A stretch of DNA of 64,000 nt from an uncultured Lachnospiraceae bacterium (GTDB lineage Bacteria; Bacillota; Clostridia; Lachnospirales; Lachnospiraceae): positions 1 through 64,000 of the forward strand of contig CALWOX010000006.1 of NCBI GenBank assembly GCA_944383265.1, given 5' to 3'. Shown here in pieces: positions 35,138-42,921 of the stretch. A program made the position numbers and the translations under genes. Below the pieces are notes generated by a model. It made no database searches and was not told the DNA's origin. It was given only the letters and a program-made list of their open reading frames with translations. Numbering within the stretch: the stretch's first letter is position 1; every line of letters starts with the position of its first letter.

Positions 35138-36151
35138 ATGGCGATGTTTTCACTTATGTCAAACGATATAGGTATCGATCTGGGAACAGCAAGCATACTT
35201 GTTTATATAAAAGGTAGAGGAGTGGTCTTAAGAGAGCCCTCGGTAGTAGCTATAGACAGAGATACAAATAATGTGGTCGCTTACGGAGAAGACGCAAGAC
35301 TGATGCTGGGAAGGACTCCCGGCAATCTTTTGGCGGTGAGACCCTTGAGACAGGGGGTCATCTCGGATTACACCCTCACGGAAAAAATGCTTAAGCACTT
35401 TATAGACAAGGCTGTGGGAAGAAAGACTTTGAGGAAGCCCAGAGTAGCCGTATGTATCCCCTCGGGAGCTACAGAGGTTGAGAAGAAAGCTGTTGAGGAT
35501 GCGACCTACCAGGCGGGAGCCAGAGAGGTCACTATAATAGAGGAGCCTGTAGCGGCGGCTATAGGAGCGGGAATAGACATAAGCAAGGCCTGCGGAAATA
35601 TAGTTGTTGATATCGGTGGAGGAACCTCCGACATAGCCGTGATATCTCTCGGAGGCCCTGTTGTCTCAGAGTCGGTGAAGGTGGCAGGAGATGATTTTGA
35701 CGAAGCCATAATAAGATTCATGAGGAAAAAACACAACCTCCTTATAGGAGAGAGGACCGCCGAGGACATAAAGGTAAATGTGGGCTGCGTATACAAGAGG
35801 CCCGAGAACCTTACCATGGAGGTGAGAGGAAGAAACCTTGTAACAGGACTTCCAAAGACAGTTCAGGTCACAAGCGATGAGACCTTGGAGGCCCTTGCCG
35901 AGCCTGCCATGCAGATAGTAAACGCTGTACACAATGTTCTCGAGAGGACTCCGCCCGAGCTTGCGGCTGATATTTATGACAGAGGTATAGTTATGACGGG
36001 AGGCGGCTCTCTGATATACGGACTTGATCAGCTCATAGAGGAAAAGACAGGAATAAATACGGTTGTTGCTGACGATCCTCTGTCGGCTGTGGCTGTAGGC
36101 ACAGGAAGGTTTATCGAGTTCGCAAGCGGAGACGATGAGGGCTCGTACTGA
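35138..36151 (+). CDS. mreB: Rod shape-determining protein MreB/Mbl
   Basis: A 337-residue actin-like protein: phosphate-1 motif IGIDLGTASILVY at residues 8-20, phosphate-2 VDIGGGTSDIAV near 150, adenosine motif VMTGGGSLIYG near 285. It forms membrane-bound filaments guiding lateral cell-wall synthesis, indicating a rod or elongated cell. mreC and mreD are not next to it, so this may be an additional paralogue such as Mbl. A TGAGGAGG site precedes ATG 35138. recD2 starts 5 bases downstream. Confidence 0.92.
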   Translation: MAMFSLMSNDIGIDLGTASILVYIKGRGVVLREPSVVAIDRDTNNVVAYGEDARLMLGRTPGNLLAVRPLRQGVISDYTLTEKMLKHFIDKAVGRKTLRKPRVAVCIPSGATEVEKKAVEDATYQAGAREVTIIEEPVAAAIGAGIDISKACGNIVVDIGGGTSDIAVISLGGPVVSESVKVAGDDFDEAIIRFMRKKHNLLIGERTAEDIKVNVGCVYKRPENLTMEVRGRNLVTGLPKTVQVTSDETLEALAEPAMQIVNAVHNVLERTPPELAADIYDRGIVMTGGGSLIYGLDQLIEEKTGINTVVADDPLSAVAVGTGRFIEFASGDDEGSY

Positions 36152-36156
36152 TTGAT

Positions 36157-38433
36157 ATGTCTTTAATAAAAGGTTATGTTGAACATATAGTATACAGGAA
36201 TGATGCAAACCAATATACTGTACTTGAGCTTGTTTCCGACGGAGAGAGCTATACTCTCGTGGGAACCTTCCCCGCAGTCAGCGAGGGAGAGCTCATAGAG
36301 GCGGAGGGGAGATTTACATCGCATCCCGTATACGGAGAGCAGCTTCAGGTGGCGGACTACAAGGTCCTGCCTCCTGAGGATACTGACTCAATGATGAGGT
36401 ATCTTGGCTCCGGAGCCATAAAGGGCATCGGGCCGTCTTTAGCGGAAAGAATAGTCAAAAAATTCAAGCGCGATACATTTCGTATCATCGAGGAAGAACC
36501 CGAAAGATTAGCGGAAATAAAGGGAATAAGCGAAAGGATGGCAATGAGCATCTCCTCTCAGCTGGAAGAGAAGCGGGATATGCGAGATGCCATGATGTTT
36601 TTGCAGGACTACGGAATATCCAACACACTTTCAGTCAGGATATATCAGAAATACGGCCCTGCTCTTTATACTGTGCTGAGAAATAATCCCTATCAGCTTG
36701 CGGACGATATAGAGGGAATAGGCTTCAAGCTTGCTGATGACATCGCAAGGAGAGCGGGTTTTTCGGCCGATTCGGATTTCAGAATAAAAAGCGGAATAAT
36801 CTACGCCCTTACGAGGGCTGTTTCCGCCGGGCACACATACTTGCCTATGGATGAGCTTATGCCCTATGCCTGTGAGCTTTTGGAGCTTGACTCTCTTTCG
36901 GACCTTGAGGATCATCTGCTTGATCTTCAGATAGAGGGAAAGGTCATGGTGAGAGACAGGGCGGTGTATCTCAGCAAATATTATTATATGGAGCTCTCCG
37001 CTGCCGCTATGCTTAAGGAGCTTAATATAAAAGGAAATGTGGATTCGGGAGAGATCGAGGAGAGGCTTTCACTGATACGAAGAGAGGAAAACACAGAGCC
37101 TGACGAAAAGCAGATAGAGGCCGTAAAGGAGGCTGTAAACTCCGGAGTCCTTATTATAACGGGAGGACCGGGGACAGGAAAGACAACCACCATAAATATG
37201 ATAATAAGGTACTTTGAGGATGAGGGAAGGTGTATATTCTGCGCCGCTCCCACAGGCAGAGCCGCAAAGCGAATGTCTGAGGCCACAGGGCATGAGACCA
37301 AGACGATACACCGTATGCTGGAGTATACAGGAGCCCCCGAAGGCACAGGGGATACAAAGCTTAATTTCCTTCGCAATGAGGAAAATCCTTTGGAGGCGGA
37401 CGTGATAATAGTGGATGAGGCCTCCATGGTTGATATATTTCTCCTCAACTCTCTGCTTAAGGCTACAGCCCCCGGAACGAGGCTTATATTTGTCGGGGAT
37501 GCAAACCAGCTTCCGAGCGTCGGAGCCGGGAACGTCCTCAAAGATATGATAGCTTCGGGAAAGTTCAATACGGTATCTCTCACAAAAATATTCAGACAGG
37601 CGGCGAAGTCCGACATAGTGGTAAACGCTCATAAAATAAATAACGGTGAGCCTGTTGACCTTACAAAAAGGAGCCTTGATTTTATTTTTATAGGAGGAAG
37701 AGAGCCGTCTGATATTGCCGAGTCCATAAAAAAGCTTGTAACCGAAAAGCTGCCGACCTACGTAAACGCCGATCCTATGGATATACAGGTGCTTACTCCC
37801 ACAAAAAAAGGAGCTCTCGGAGTCGAGCAGCTTAATCTAAAACTTCAGGATCACATGAATCCGCCTGCAAAGGACAAGCGGGAAAAGAAAGTGGGCTCAT
37901 ACACCTTCAGGACCGGAGACAAGGTGATGCAGATAAAAAATGACTATGATTTGGAATGGGAAAAACGGGAACGCCACGGAATATGCTACGAGAGAGGAAC
38001 AGGCATATTCAACGGAGATATAGGAGTAATTACAGAGATAAACAGTTTTGCGGACACTATAACCGTGTTTTTTGATGATGAGAGATATGTCGAATACGAC
38101 AGCAAGCATTTTGAGGAACTTGAGCCGGCATATGCGGTTACGGTACATAAATCTCAGGGAAGCGAGTATCCCGCAATAGTAATGCCTATGTATCCCGGCC
38201 CCCATATGCTTATGAACAGGAACCTTCTCTATACAGCTGTCACAAGGGCCAAAAGCTGTGTATGCCTTGTGGGGCTTCCGAGAGTGTTTGAGGAAATGGA
38301 GGAAAACGAGAACGAGAACAAAAGATATTCCGGACTTAAGGAGCGTATACTCGAGGTTTACGGAGATACTGTTTCCGAGGTGCTGTCCGATATGCGAGAG
38401 ACCGATGGGGAAGAAGGGACTTTTGATACATAG
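36157..38433 (+). CDS. recD2: RecD-like DNA helicase RecD2
   Basis: A 758-residue superfamily 1B helicase. It has the N-terminal OB-like and helix-hairpin-helix region (GIGPSLAERIVKKF, IKGISERMA) that marks RecD2, then Walker A GGPGTGKTT near 336, VDEASMVD, QLPSVGAGN, and the C-terminal motif AVTVHKSQGSEYP with YTAVTRAK. RecD2 unwinds DNA 5'-3' outside a RecBCD complex and takes part in repair and mismatch processes. It follows mreB by 5 bases with only a weak ribosome site, and its 3' end overlaps the comF reading frame. Confidence 0.92.
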   Translation: MSLIKGYVEHIVYRNDANQYTVLELVSDGESYTLVGTFPAVSEGELIEAEGRFTSHPVYGEQLQVADYKVLPPEDTDSMMRYLGSGAIKGIGPSLAERIVKKFKRDTFRIIEEEPERLAEIKGISERMAMSISSQLEEKRDMRDAMMFLQDYGISNTLSVRIYQKYGPALYTVLRNNPYQLADDIEGIGFKLADDIARRAGFSADSDFRIKSGIIYALTRAVSAGHTYLPMDELMPYACELLELDSLSDLEDHLLDLQIEGKVMVRDRAVYLSKYYYMELSAAAMLKELNIKGNVDSGEIEERLSLIRREENTEPDEKQIEAVKEAVNSGVLIITGGPGTGKTTTINMIIRYFEDEGRCIFCAAPTGRAAKRMSEATGHETKTIHRMLEYTGAPEGTGDTKLNFLRNEENPLEADVIIVDEASMVDIFLLNSLLKATAPGTRLIFVGDANQLPSVGAGNVLKDMIASGKFNTVSLTKIFRQAAKSDIVVNAHKINNGEPVDLTKRSLDFIFIGGREPSDIAESIKKLVTEKLPTYVNADPMDIQVLTPTKKGALGVEQLNLKLQDHMNPPAKDKREKKVGSYTFRTGDKVMQIKNDYDLEWEKRERHGICYERGTGIFNGDIGVITEINSFADTITVFFDDERYVEYDSKHFEELEPAYAVTVHKSQGSEYPAIVMPMYPGPHMLMNRNLLYTAVTRAKSCVCLVGLPRVFEEMEENENENKRYSGLKERILEVYGDTVSEVLSDMRETDGEEGTFDT

Positions 38434-39067
38434 CGAGTGCGAGGAGCTTATATCCTATGTCTCGGAGCCCGTATGCATGAGGTGCGGGAAAGAGCTCAAA
38501 AAGTCTGAGGAAAATGAAGCATATTGCTCCGACTGCAGAGAGGGCGGGAGATACTTTGACAGGGGAGCGGCCTTGATAAATTATGACAGTATTATGATAA
38601 GGTCAATGTCAGCCATAAAGAACCGACACAAGAGAGAGTACCTTGATTTTTACGGCAGGCGTATTTATGAAAGGCTGGGAAAGAAAATAAAGGCCATGGA
38701 TATTGATGCCTTTATTCCTGTCCCCGTGCATCCCGAGAGGAAAAGGCTGAGGGGATACAATCAGGCTGAGGAGCTTTCCCTGATCCTGTCCCGGTATATG
38801 AATATACCTTCCGTTTCCGATATATTAATAAGAAGAAAAAACACCGGGGCCCTCAAAAAGCTCGGAGCGAGAGAGCGCAGACTGAGTCTTCGGGACGCAT
38901 TTTCCGCAAGGCGTCTTTCAGGGCTTGAAAATCTTTGCATAGTGGATGACATATATACCACAGGGGCTACTGTTGAGGCTTGCGCCAAGGCTTTATATGA
39001 TGCCGGAGCAAAGAAAGTATGCTTCATATCGATATGCGCAGGCGGAGGAAGGCCCGATGAGGCATAA
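38258..39067 (+). CDS. comF: ComF family amidophosphoribosyltransferase-like protein
   Basis: The recognisable protein begins with a zinc-finger, ILFPRCCPICERP plus CMRCGKEL and CSDCREG, then the phosphoribosyltransferase fold with IPVPVHPERKRLRGYNQAEEL and the PRPP loop IVDDIYTTGAT. ComF proteins help DNA uptake or handling. The start is uncertain: the open frame begins with GTG 38258 inside recD2, TTG 38288 is another choice, and AAGGAG near 38337-38342 has no standard start in frame at the right distance. The coding overlap with recD2 is therefore somewhere between about 80 and 176 bases. Confidence 0.8.
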   Translation: MYALWGFRECLRKWRKTRTRTKDIPDLRSVYSRFTEILFPRCCPICERPMGKKGLLIHSECEELISYVSEPVCMRCGKELKKSEENEAYCSDCREGGRYFDRGAALINYDSIMIRSMSAIKNRHKREYLDFYGRRIYERLGKKIKAMDIDAFIPVPVHPERKRLRGYNQAEELSLILSRYMNIPSVSDILIRRKNTGALKKLGARERRLSLRDAFSARRLSGLENLCIVDDIYTTGATVEACAKALYDAGAKKVCFISICAGGGRPDEA

Positions 39068-39103
39068 AAAATATACAAAAGGCAAAATTCTTTTCAGAAT
39101 ATG

Positions 39104-39132
39104 TTGACGGAGCTTTTTACTTGTGCTATGCT
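39104..39132 (+). promoter_or_regulatory. Promoter of rpmG-secE-nusG
   Basis: TTGACG (39104-39109), 17-base spacer, TATGCT (39127-39132). A small hairpin (AAGAG 39143-39147 with CTCTT 39155-39159, then a T-run) follows and could act as a leader terminator. Confidence 0.6.
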
Positions 39133-39193
39133 ATCAAAGCACAAGAGACAAAAGCTCTTTTTTTTGTGTTAAAAATTTGGGAGGTGGATAACC

Positions 39194-39352
39194 GTGGCTT
39201 CAAAGCGTACCAAAATCACTCTTGCTTGTACAGAGTGCAAACAGCGTAATTACTTTCTCACAAAAGAGAAGAAGTTACATCCGGACAGAATGGAAGTAAA
39301 CAAGTACTGCAAGTTCTGTAAGAAGCATACTCTTCATAAGGAGACAAAGTAA
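39194..39352 (+). CDS. rpmG: 50S ribosomal protein L33
   Basis: A 52-residue protein starting from GTG 39194 behind GGGAGGTGG. The sequence begins [14 protein letters not shown] and contains the second cysteine pair in YCKFCKKH, so this is the zinc-binding (C+) form of L33. It is the first gene of the conserved rpmG-secE-nusG order; secE begins 2 bases after the stop. The gene is short but its identity is clear. Confidence 0.95.
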   Translation: MASKRTKITLACTECKQRNYFLTKEKKLHPDRMEVNKYCKFCKKHTLHKETK

Positions 39353-39354
39353 TT

Positions 39355-39564
39355 ATGGCAGATGATGCAAAAAAGCTTTCTCTCGGTGGAAAAATATCAC
39401 ACTTTTTCGGAGGAGTGAGGGCGGAGTATAATAAGATAGTCTTTACAGACCGCGCGACTGTCAGGAAGCAGACGATAGCTGTCGTAATAGTCAGCATATT
39501 TGTCGGCGTTCTTATTGCGGCGATTGACTTCATCTTAAAGTACTTGTTACATTTCGTTATTTAA
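39355..39564 (+). CDS. secE: Preprotein translocase subunit SecE
   Basis: A 69-residue single-span SecE: a cytoplasmic amphipathic segment (FFGGVRAEYNKIVF, near residues 18-31) and one membrane helix (about 40-62). It clamps the SecY channel in the membrane. ATG 39355 follows rpmG by 2 bases with AAGGAG inside the end of rpmG. nusG follows. Confidence 0.95.
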   Translation: MADDAKKLSLGGKISHFFGGVRAEYNKIVFTDRATVRKQTIAVVIVSIFVGVLIAAIDFILKYLLHFVI

Positions 39565-39580
39565 GAGAATAGAGGTAGAT

Positions 39581-40108
39581 ATGGCAGATACTAATTCCGA
39601 AGCTAAATGGTATGTGGCACATACTTATTCAGGCTATGAGAATAAAGTAAAAGTTGACCTTGAGAAGACTATCGAAAACAGAAATCTTCAGGACTGGATA
39701 CTTGAGGTCTCTGTGCCGGTACAGCCCGTAGTCGAGCTGAAGAACGGCGCTGAGAAGAAGGTAGACAAGAAGATGTTCCCCGGATATGTGCTGGTACATA
39801 TGGTCATGAATGATGAGACCTGGTACGTAGTACGTAACACCAGAGGTGTGACAGGATTCGTAGGTCCGGGATCAAAGCCTGTTCCTTTATCAGATGAAGA
39901 GATAGCAATGCTTTCCCACAATGAGGAGGAGCTTGTTATTGATTTTGCTGAGGGCGACAATGTTGTTGTTACTCAGGGTGCTTGGAAAGATACAGCAGGT
40001 GTGATTAAGAGTATCAATCCGGCAAAGCATTCGGCTGTTATCTCTGTCGAGATGTTCGGTAGAGAGACACCGGTAGAATTATCATTCGCGGAAATTAAAA
40101 AGCTTTAA
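39581..40108 (+). CDS. nusG: Transcription termination/antitermination protein NusG
   Basis: A 175-residue NusG. The NGN domain starts WYVAHTYSGYENKV and includes KMFPGYVLVHM; the KOW domain is near 120-150 (GDNVVVTQGAWKDTAGVI). It binds RNA polymerase and affects pausing and termination. Gene order secE-nusG-rplK-rplA is the standard one. AGAGGTAG precedes ATG 39581. Confidence 0.96.
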   Translation: MADTNSEAKWYVAHTYSGYENKVKVDLEKTIENRNLQDWILEVSVPVQPVVELKNGAEKKVDKKMFPGYVLVHMVMNDETWYVVRNTRGVTGFVGPGSKPVPLSDEEIAMLSHNEEELVIDFAEGDNVVVTQGAWKDTAGVIKSINPAKHSAVISVEMFGRETPVELSFAEIKKL

Positions 40109-40140
40109 AAGTGGGAGGGTTAGACCCCCGCTAATACCAC
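40109..40140 (+). promoter_or_regulatory. Conserved leader hairpin before rplK (candidate L1 autoregulatory site)
   Basis: GTGGGAGGGT and ACCCCCGCTAATACCAC form a hairpin just before the ribosome site AAGGAGG. The same motif is usual between nusG and rplK in Firmicutes and resembles the L1-binding structure. Binding by L1 is inferred. Confidence 0.45.
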
Positions 40141-40155
40141 AAGGAGGTGCCTAAG

Positions 40156-40581
40156 ATGGCAAAGAAAGTTACAGGATATATAAAATTACAGATTCCTGCC
40201 GGCAAAGCGACACCGGCGCCGCCTGTCGGACCTGCACTTGGTCAGCATGGCGTTAACATCGTACAGTTCACAAAGGAGTTCAATGCGAGAACAGCAGATC
40301 AGGGAGACCTTATAATCCCCGTTGTTATCACTGTTTACGCTGACAGAAGCTTCAGCTTCATCACAAAGACTCCCCCCGCTGCAGTTCTTATAAAGAAGGC
40401 CTGCAAGCTTAAGAGCGGATCAGCTGTACCCAACAAGACAAAGGTTGCAACTATTTCTAAGGCCGATCTTCAGAAGATCGCTGAAACCAAGATGCCCGAC
40501 CTTAACGCGGCAAGCCTTGAGGCTGCCATGTCTATGATCGCGGGAACATGCCGCAGCATGGGCGTTACGGTTGAAGAGTAA
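40156..40581 (+). CDS. rplK: 50S ribosomal protein L11
   Basis: A 141-residue L11 beginning [17 protein letters not shown], with the proline-rich linker [13 protein letters not shown] and the rRNA-binding C-terminal domain ending in [12 protein letters not shown]. It forms part of the GTPase-associated centre of the ribosome. ATG 40156 is correct: AAGGAGG ends 8 bases before it, and an upstream in-frame ATG lies inside the ribosome site. rplA follows after 20 bases. Confidence 0.96.
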   Translation: MAKKVTGYIKLQIPAGKATPAPPVGPALGQHGVNIVQFTKEFNARTADQGDLIIPVVITVYADRSFSFITKTPPAAVLIKKACKLKSGSAVPNKTKVATISKADLQKIAETKMPDLNAASLEAAMSMIAGTCRSMGVTVEE

Positions 40582-40601
40582 TTGAAGGAGGATGCGCAGA
40601 T

Positions 40602-41297
40602 ATGAAGAGAGGTAAGAGATATCTTGAGGATGTGAAGAAGATCGATCGCACTACTCAGTATGATAAAGAAGAGGCTATAAAGCTCGTTAAGGCTAATGCT
40701 ACAGCAAAGTTTGACGAGACAATGGAGCTTCACATCAGAACAGGCTGTGACGGCAGAAGAGCTGACCAGCAGATCCGTGGAGCTGTAGTGCTTCCTCACG
40801 GAACAGGTAAGGTTGTTCGTATCCTTGTATTCGCTAAGGGACCTAAGGCTGACGAGGCTTTGGCAGCAGGAGCGGATTACGTAGGAGCTGAGGAGCTTGT
40901 ACCCAAGATCCAGAACGACGGATGGCTTGATTTCGACGTTGTAGTTGCTACACCTGATATGATGGGAGTAGTCGGAAGACTCGGTAAGGTACTTGGACCT
41001 AAGGGCCTCATGCCCAACCCCAAGGCAGGCACAGTAACAATGGATGTTACAAAGGCTATCGCTGATATCAAAGCAGGTAAGATTGAGTACAGACTTGACA
41101 AGGCAAACATTGTTCACGTTCCTTTCGGAAAGGCTTCTTTCACAGAGGAGCAGCTCGGAGACAATTTCCAGGCTATCATGGATGCTATCAACAAGGCAAG
41201 ACCCGCAGCAGTAAAGGGTGCTTACTTAAAGAGCGTTACTATGACATCCACAATGGGCCCCGGCGTAAAGATGAACGTTGCAAAGCTCATGAACTAA
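40602..41297 (+). CDS. rplA: 50S ribosomal protein L1
   Basis: A 231-residue L1 with the typical [15 protein letters not shown] opening, the [12 protein letters not shown] segment, [18 protein letters not shown] in the middle and a [11 protein letters not shown] end. It builds the L1 stalk and usually represses its own operon by binding the mRNA leader. AAGGAGG-type ribosome site. It ends the rplK-rplA unit; a new promoter with an L10 leader follows. Confidence 0.96.
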   Translation: MKRGKRYLEDVKKIDRTTQYDKEEAIKLVKANATAKFDETMELHIRTGCDGRRADQQIRGAVVLPHGTGKVVRILVFAKGPKADEALAAGADYVGAEELVPKIQNDGWLDFDVVVATPDMMGVVGRLGKVLGPKGLMPNPKAGTVTMDVTKAIADIKAGKIEYRLDKANIVHVPFGKASFTEEQLGDNFQAIMDAINKARPAAVKGAYLKSVTMTSTMGPGVKMNVAKLMN

Positions 41298-41332
41298 TTT
41301 TAAAAACGTGGCTAAAAACGTATAAAACAAAG

Positions 41333-41362
41333 TTGACAGGCACTATATGTGCATGTTAATAT
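41333..41362 (+). promoter_or_regulatory. Promoter of rplJ-rplL
   Basis: TTGACA (41333-41338), 18-base spacer, TAATAT (41357-41362). Confidence 0.6.
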
Positions 41363-41375
41363 ACTGAAAGTAATA

Positions 41376-41490
41376 ACTGCCGAAGACAGCAGGTGCCGCA
41401 AGGCGTAAGTTGATAACACCTGCCGAGGACTTACATTAATATGAGTTAATGAAACCTCTGTGTCTTTGTGCATGGAGGTTTATTTTTTCG
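41376..41490 (+). ncRNA. Ribosomal protein L10 leader
   Basis: A structured leader between the promoter and rplJ. It contains AGCAGGTGCCGCAAGG and the partner AACACCTGCCGAGGAC, the kink-turn-containing element that L10(L12)4 binds, then a hairpin AAACCTC (41452-41458) with GAGGTTT (41475-41481) followed by ATTTTTTC, the regulatory terminator. This is the usual autoregulation of rplJL in Firmicutes. Confidence 0.8.
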
Positions 41491-41526
41491 CAGTTATACT
41501 TCTAAAAATTTACAAGGAGGTATAGT

Positions 41527-42069
41527 ATGCCGAAGGTTGAATTAAAACAGCCGATTATTGACGAGATCAAAGGTTTACTTGACGGCGCACAGTCAGCAGT
41601 GGTTGTTGATTATCTCGGACTTACAGTTGAGCAGGACACAAAGCTTCGTAAAGAGCTTCGTGAGAATGGCGTAAGCTACAAGGTATTCAAGAACACTCTT
41701 ATAAAGAGAGCTGCTGAGGGAACAGCTTTCGCAGAGCTTGACAAGCACCTTGAGGGCCCCACAGCACTTGCGGTTTCAAAGACAGATGCTACAGCACCTG
41801 CAAGAATACTTGCAAAGTATGCTAAGGATATCCAGGCTTTCTCTTTGAAGGCAGGTATCGTTGAGGGAACATATTATGATGAGAACGGAATCCAGGTGAT
41901 TGCGTCCATCCCTTCAAGAGACGAGCTTATCGGAAAGCTCCTCGGAAGCATCCAGTCACCTATTACAAACTTCGCAAGAGTGCTTAATCAGATCGCGGAG
42001 AAGGGTGGAGCAGGAAGTGCTGAGGAAGCAGCACCCGCAGCAGAGGCTGAGGCTCCCGCTGAAGCTTAA
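41527..42069 (+). CDS. rplJ: 50S ribosomal protein L10
   Basis: A 180-residue L10 beginning PKVELKQPIIDEIKGLL, with VVVDYLGLTVEQDTKLRKEL and YKVFKNTLIKRAA segments and a C-terminal helix (SPITNFARVLNQIAEKG) that carries L7/L12 dimers, followed by an Ala/Glu-rich tail. Anchors the stalk on 23S rRNA. AAGGAGG precedes ATG 41527. Regulated by the leader described at 41376-41490. Confidence 0.96.
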   Translation: MPKVELKQPIIDEIKGLLDGAQSAVVVDYLGLTVEQDTKLRKELRENGVSYKVFKNTLIKRAAEGTAFAELDKHLEGPTALAVSKTDATAPARILAKYAKDIQAFSLKAGIVEGTYYDENGIQVIASIPSRDELIGKLLGSIQSPITNFARVLNQIAEKGGAGSAEEAAPAAEAEAPAEA

Positions 42070-42137
42070 TTGCAAAAGAAAACTAACAAGGCCCATATGG
42101 GCAATTCAATTTTGAGAATTAAACGGAGGAAATTATA

Positions 42138-42515
42138 ATGGCAAAGTTGACAACAGCTGAGTTTATCGAGGCTATCAAAGAGATGTCTGTTTTAGAGCTC
42201 AACGAGCTTGTAAAGGCATGTGAAGAAGAGTTCGGCGTATCTGCAGCAGCAGGCGTTGTAGTTGCAGCAGCAGGAGCAGGTGCAGGAGCTGCAGCTGAGG
42301 AGAAGACAGAGTTTGATGTAGAGCTCACAGACGTTGGAGCTAACAAGATCAAGGTTATCAAGGTTGTTCGTGAGATCACAGGACTCGGACTTAAGGAAGC
42401 TAAGGACCTCGTTGAGGGCGCTCCCAAGAACGTTAAGGAAGGCGTTTCTAAGGAAGAGGCTGAGGATATCAAGACAAAGCTTGAGGCTGAGGGAGCTAAG
42501 ATCACTCTTAAGTAA
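42138..42515 (+). CDS. rplL: 50S ribosomal protein L7/L12
   Basis: A 125-residue stalk protein: N-terminal dimerisation helices, an alanine-rich hinge (about 36-55) and the globular factor-binding domain with [20 protein letters not shown] and [14 protein letters not shown]. It recruits translation GTPases. It is followed by a strong terminator and not by rpoB, whereas rplJL-rpoBC is the usual order. Confidence 0.96.
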   Translation: MAKLTTAEFIEAIKEMSVLELNELVKACEEEFGVSAAAGVVVAAAGAGAGAAAEEKTEFDVELTDVGANKIKVIKVVREITGLGLKEAKDLVEGAPKNVKEGVSKEEAEDIKTKLEAEGAKITLK

Positions 42516-42543
42516 TCAAAGCTTAAATATGAAATTTTTAAAG

Positions 42544-42569
42544 GGAATCGCGTATGCGATTCCTTTTTT
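42544..42569 (+). terminator. Intrinsic terminator after rplL
   Basis: GGAATCGC (42544-42551) pairs exactly with GCGATTCC (42556-42563) around GTAT, followed by T6. Confidence 0.85.
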
Positions 42570-42921
42570 GTGTTCATTTTCCTCCCGCATTCAGATAAAA
42601 GCAACACCGTATTTCGCAGAGGATGCACTTTCATTGAAAGTATAATTGTCGGACTCCGGAAGTTTATTAATGTATGAAAAAAAGTACAAAATAAATTTTT
42701 GTAAATTATTGTTATTTTGCCAAACGTATAAAAGGGAAATATTTTACCTACAAGCATTAAATTTCGTAAAATTTATGAAAAAACTTGTAAAAATAGAGCT
42801 TAATTTAACTTTCAAAGGCTTTTTCAGGCCTCTTGTATTTGATATTTGACTTTGATAATATTTCCAATGGTTTACAAACAATAAATCACTATAAAATAAA
42901 TTTCAGTGTTAAGGAGGAAAT
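42570..42921. other. 352-base AT-rich gap
   Basis: No gene with a ribosome site is seen. A 67-codon open frame (42646-42849) is AT-rich and lacks support. The region probably contains the promoter of the rhodanese lipoprotein gene, but no consensus pair with good spacing stands out. Confidence 0.4.

Noticed and set aside
36984..37632. Long antisense open frames inside recD2
   Set aside because: They mirror the codon pattern of recD2, have no ribosome sites and contain no known motifs.
42646..42849. 67-codon open frame after the rplL terminator
   Set aside because: No ribosome site, AT-driven composition and no recognisable motif; it begins in the promoter gap of the rhodanese gene.
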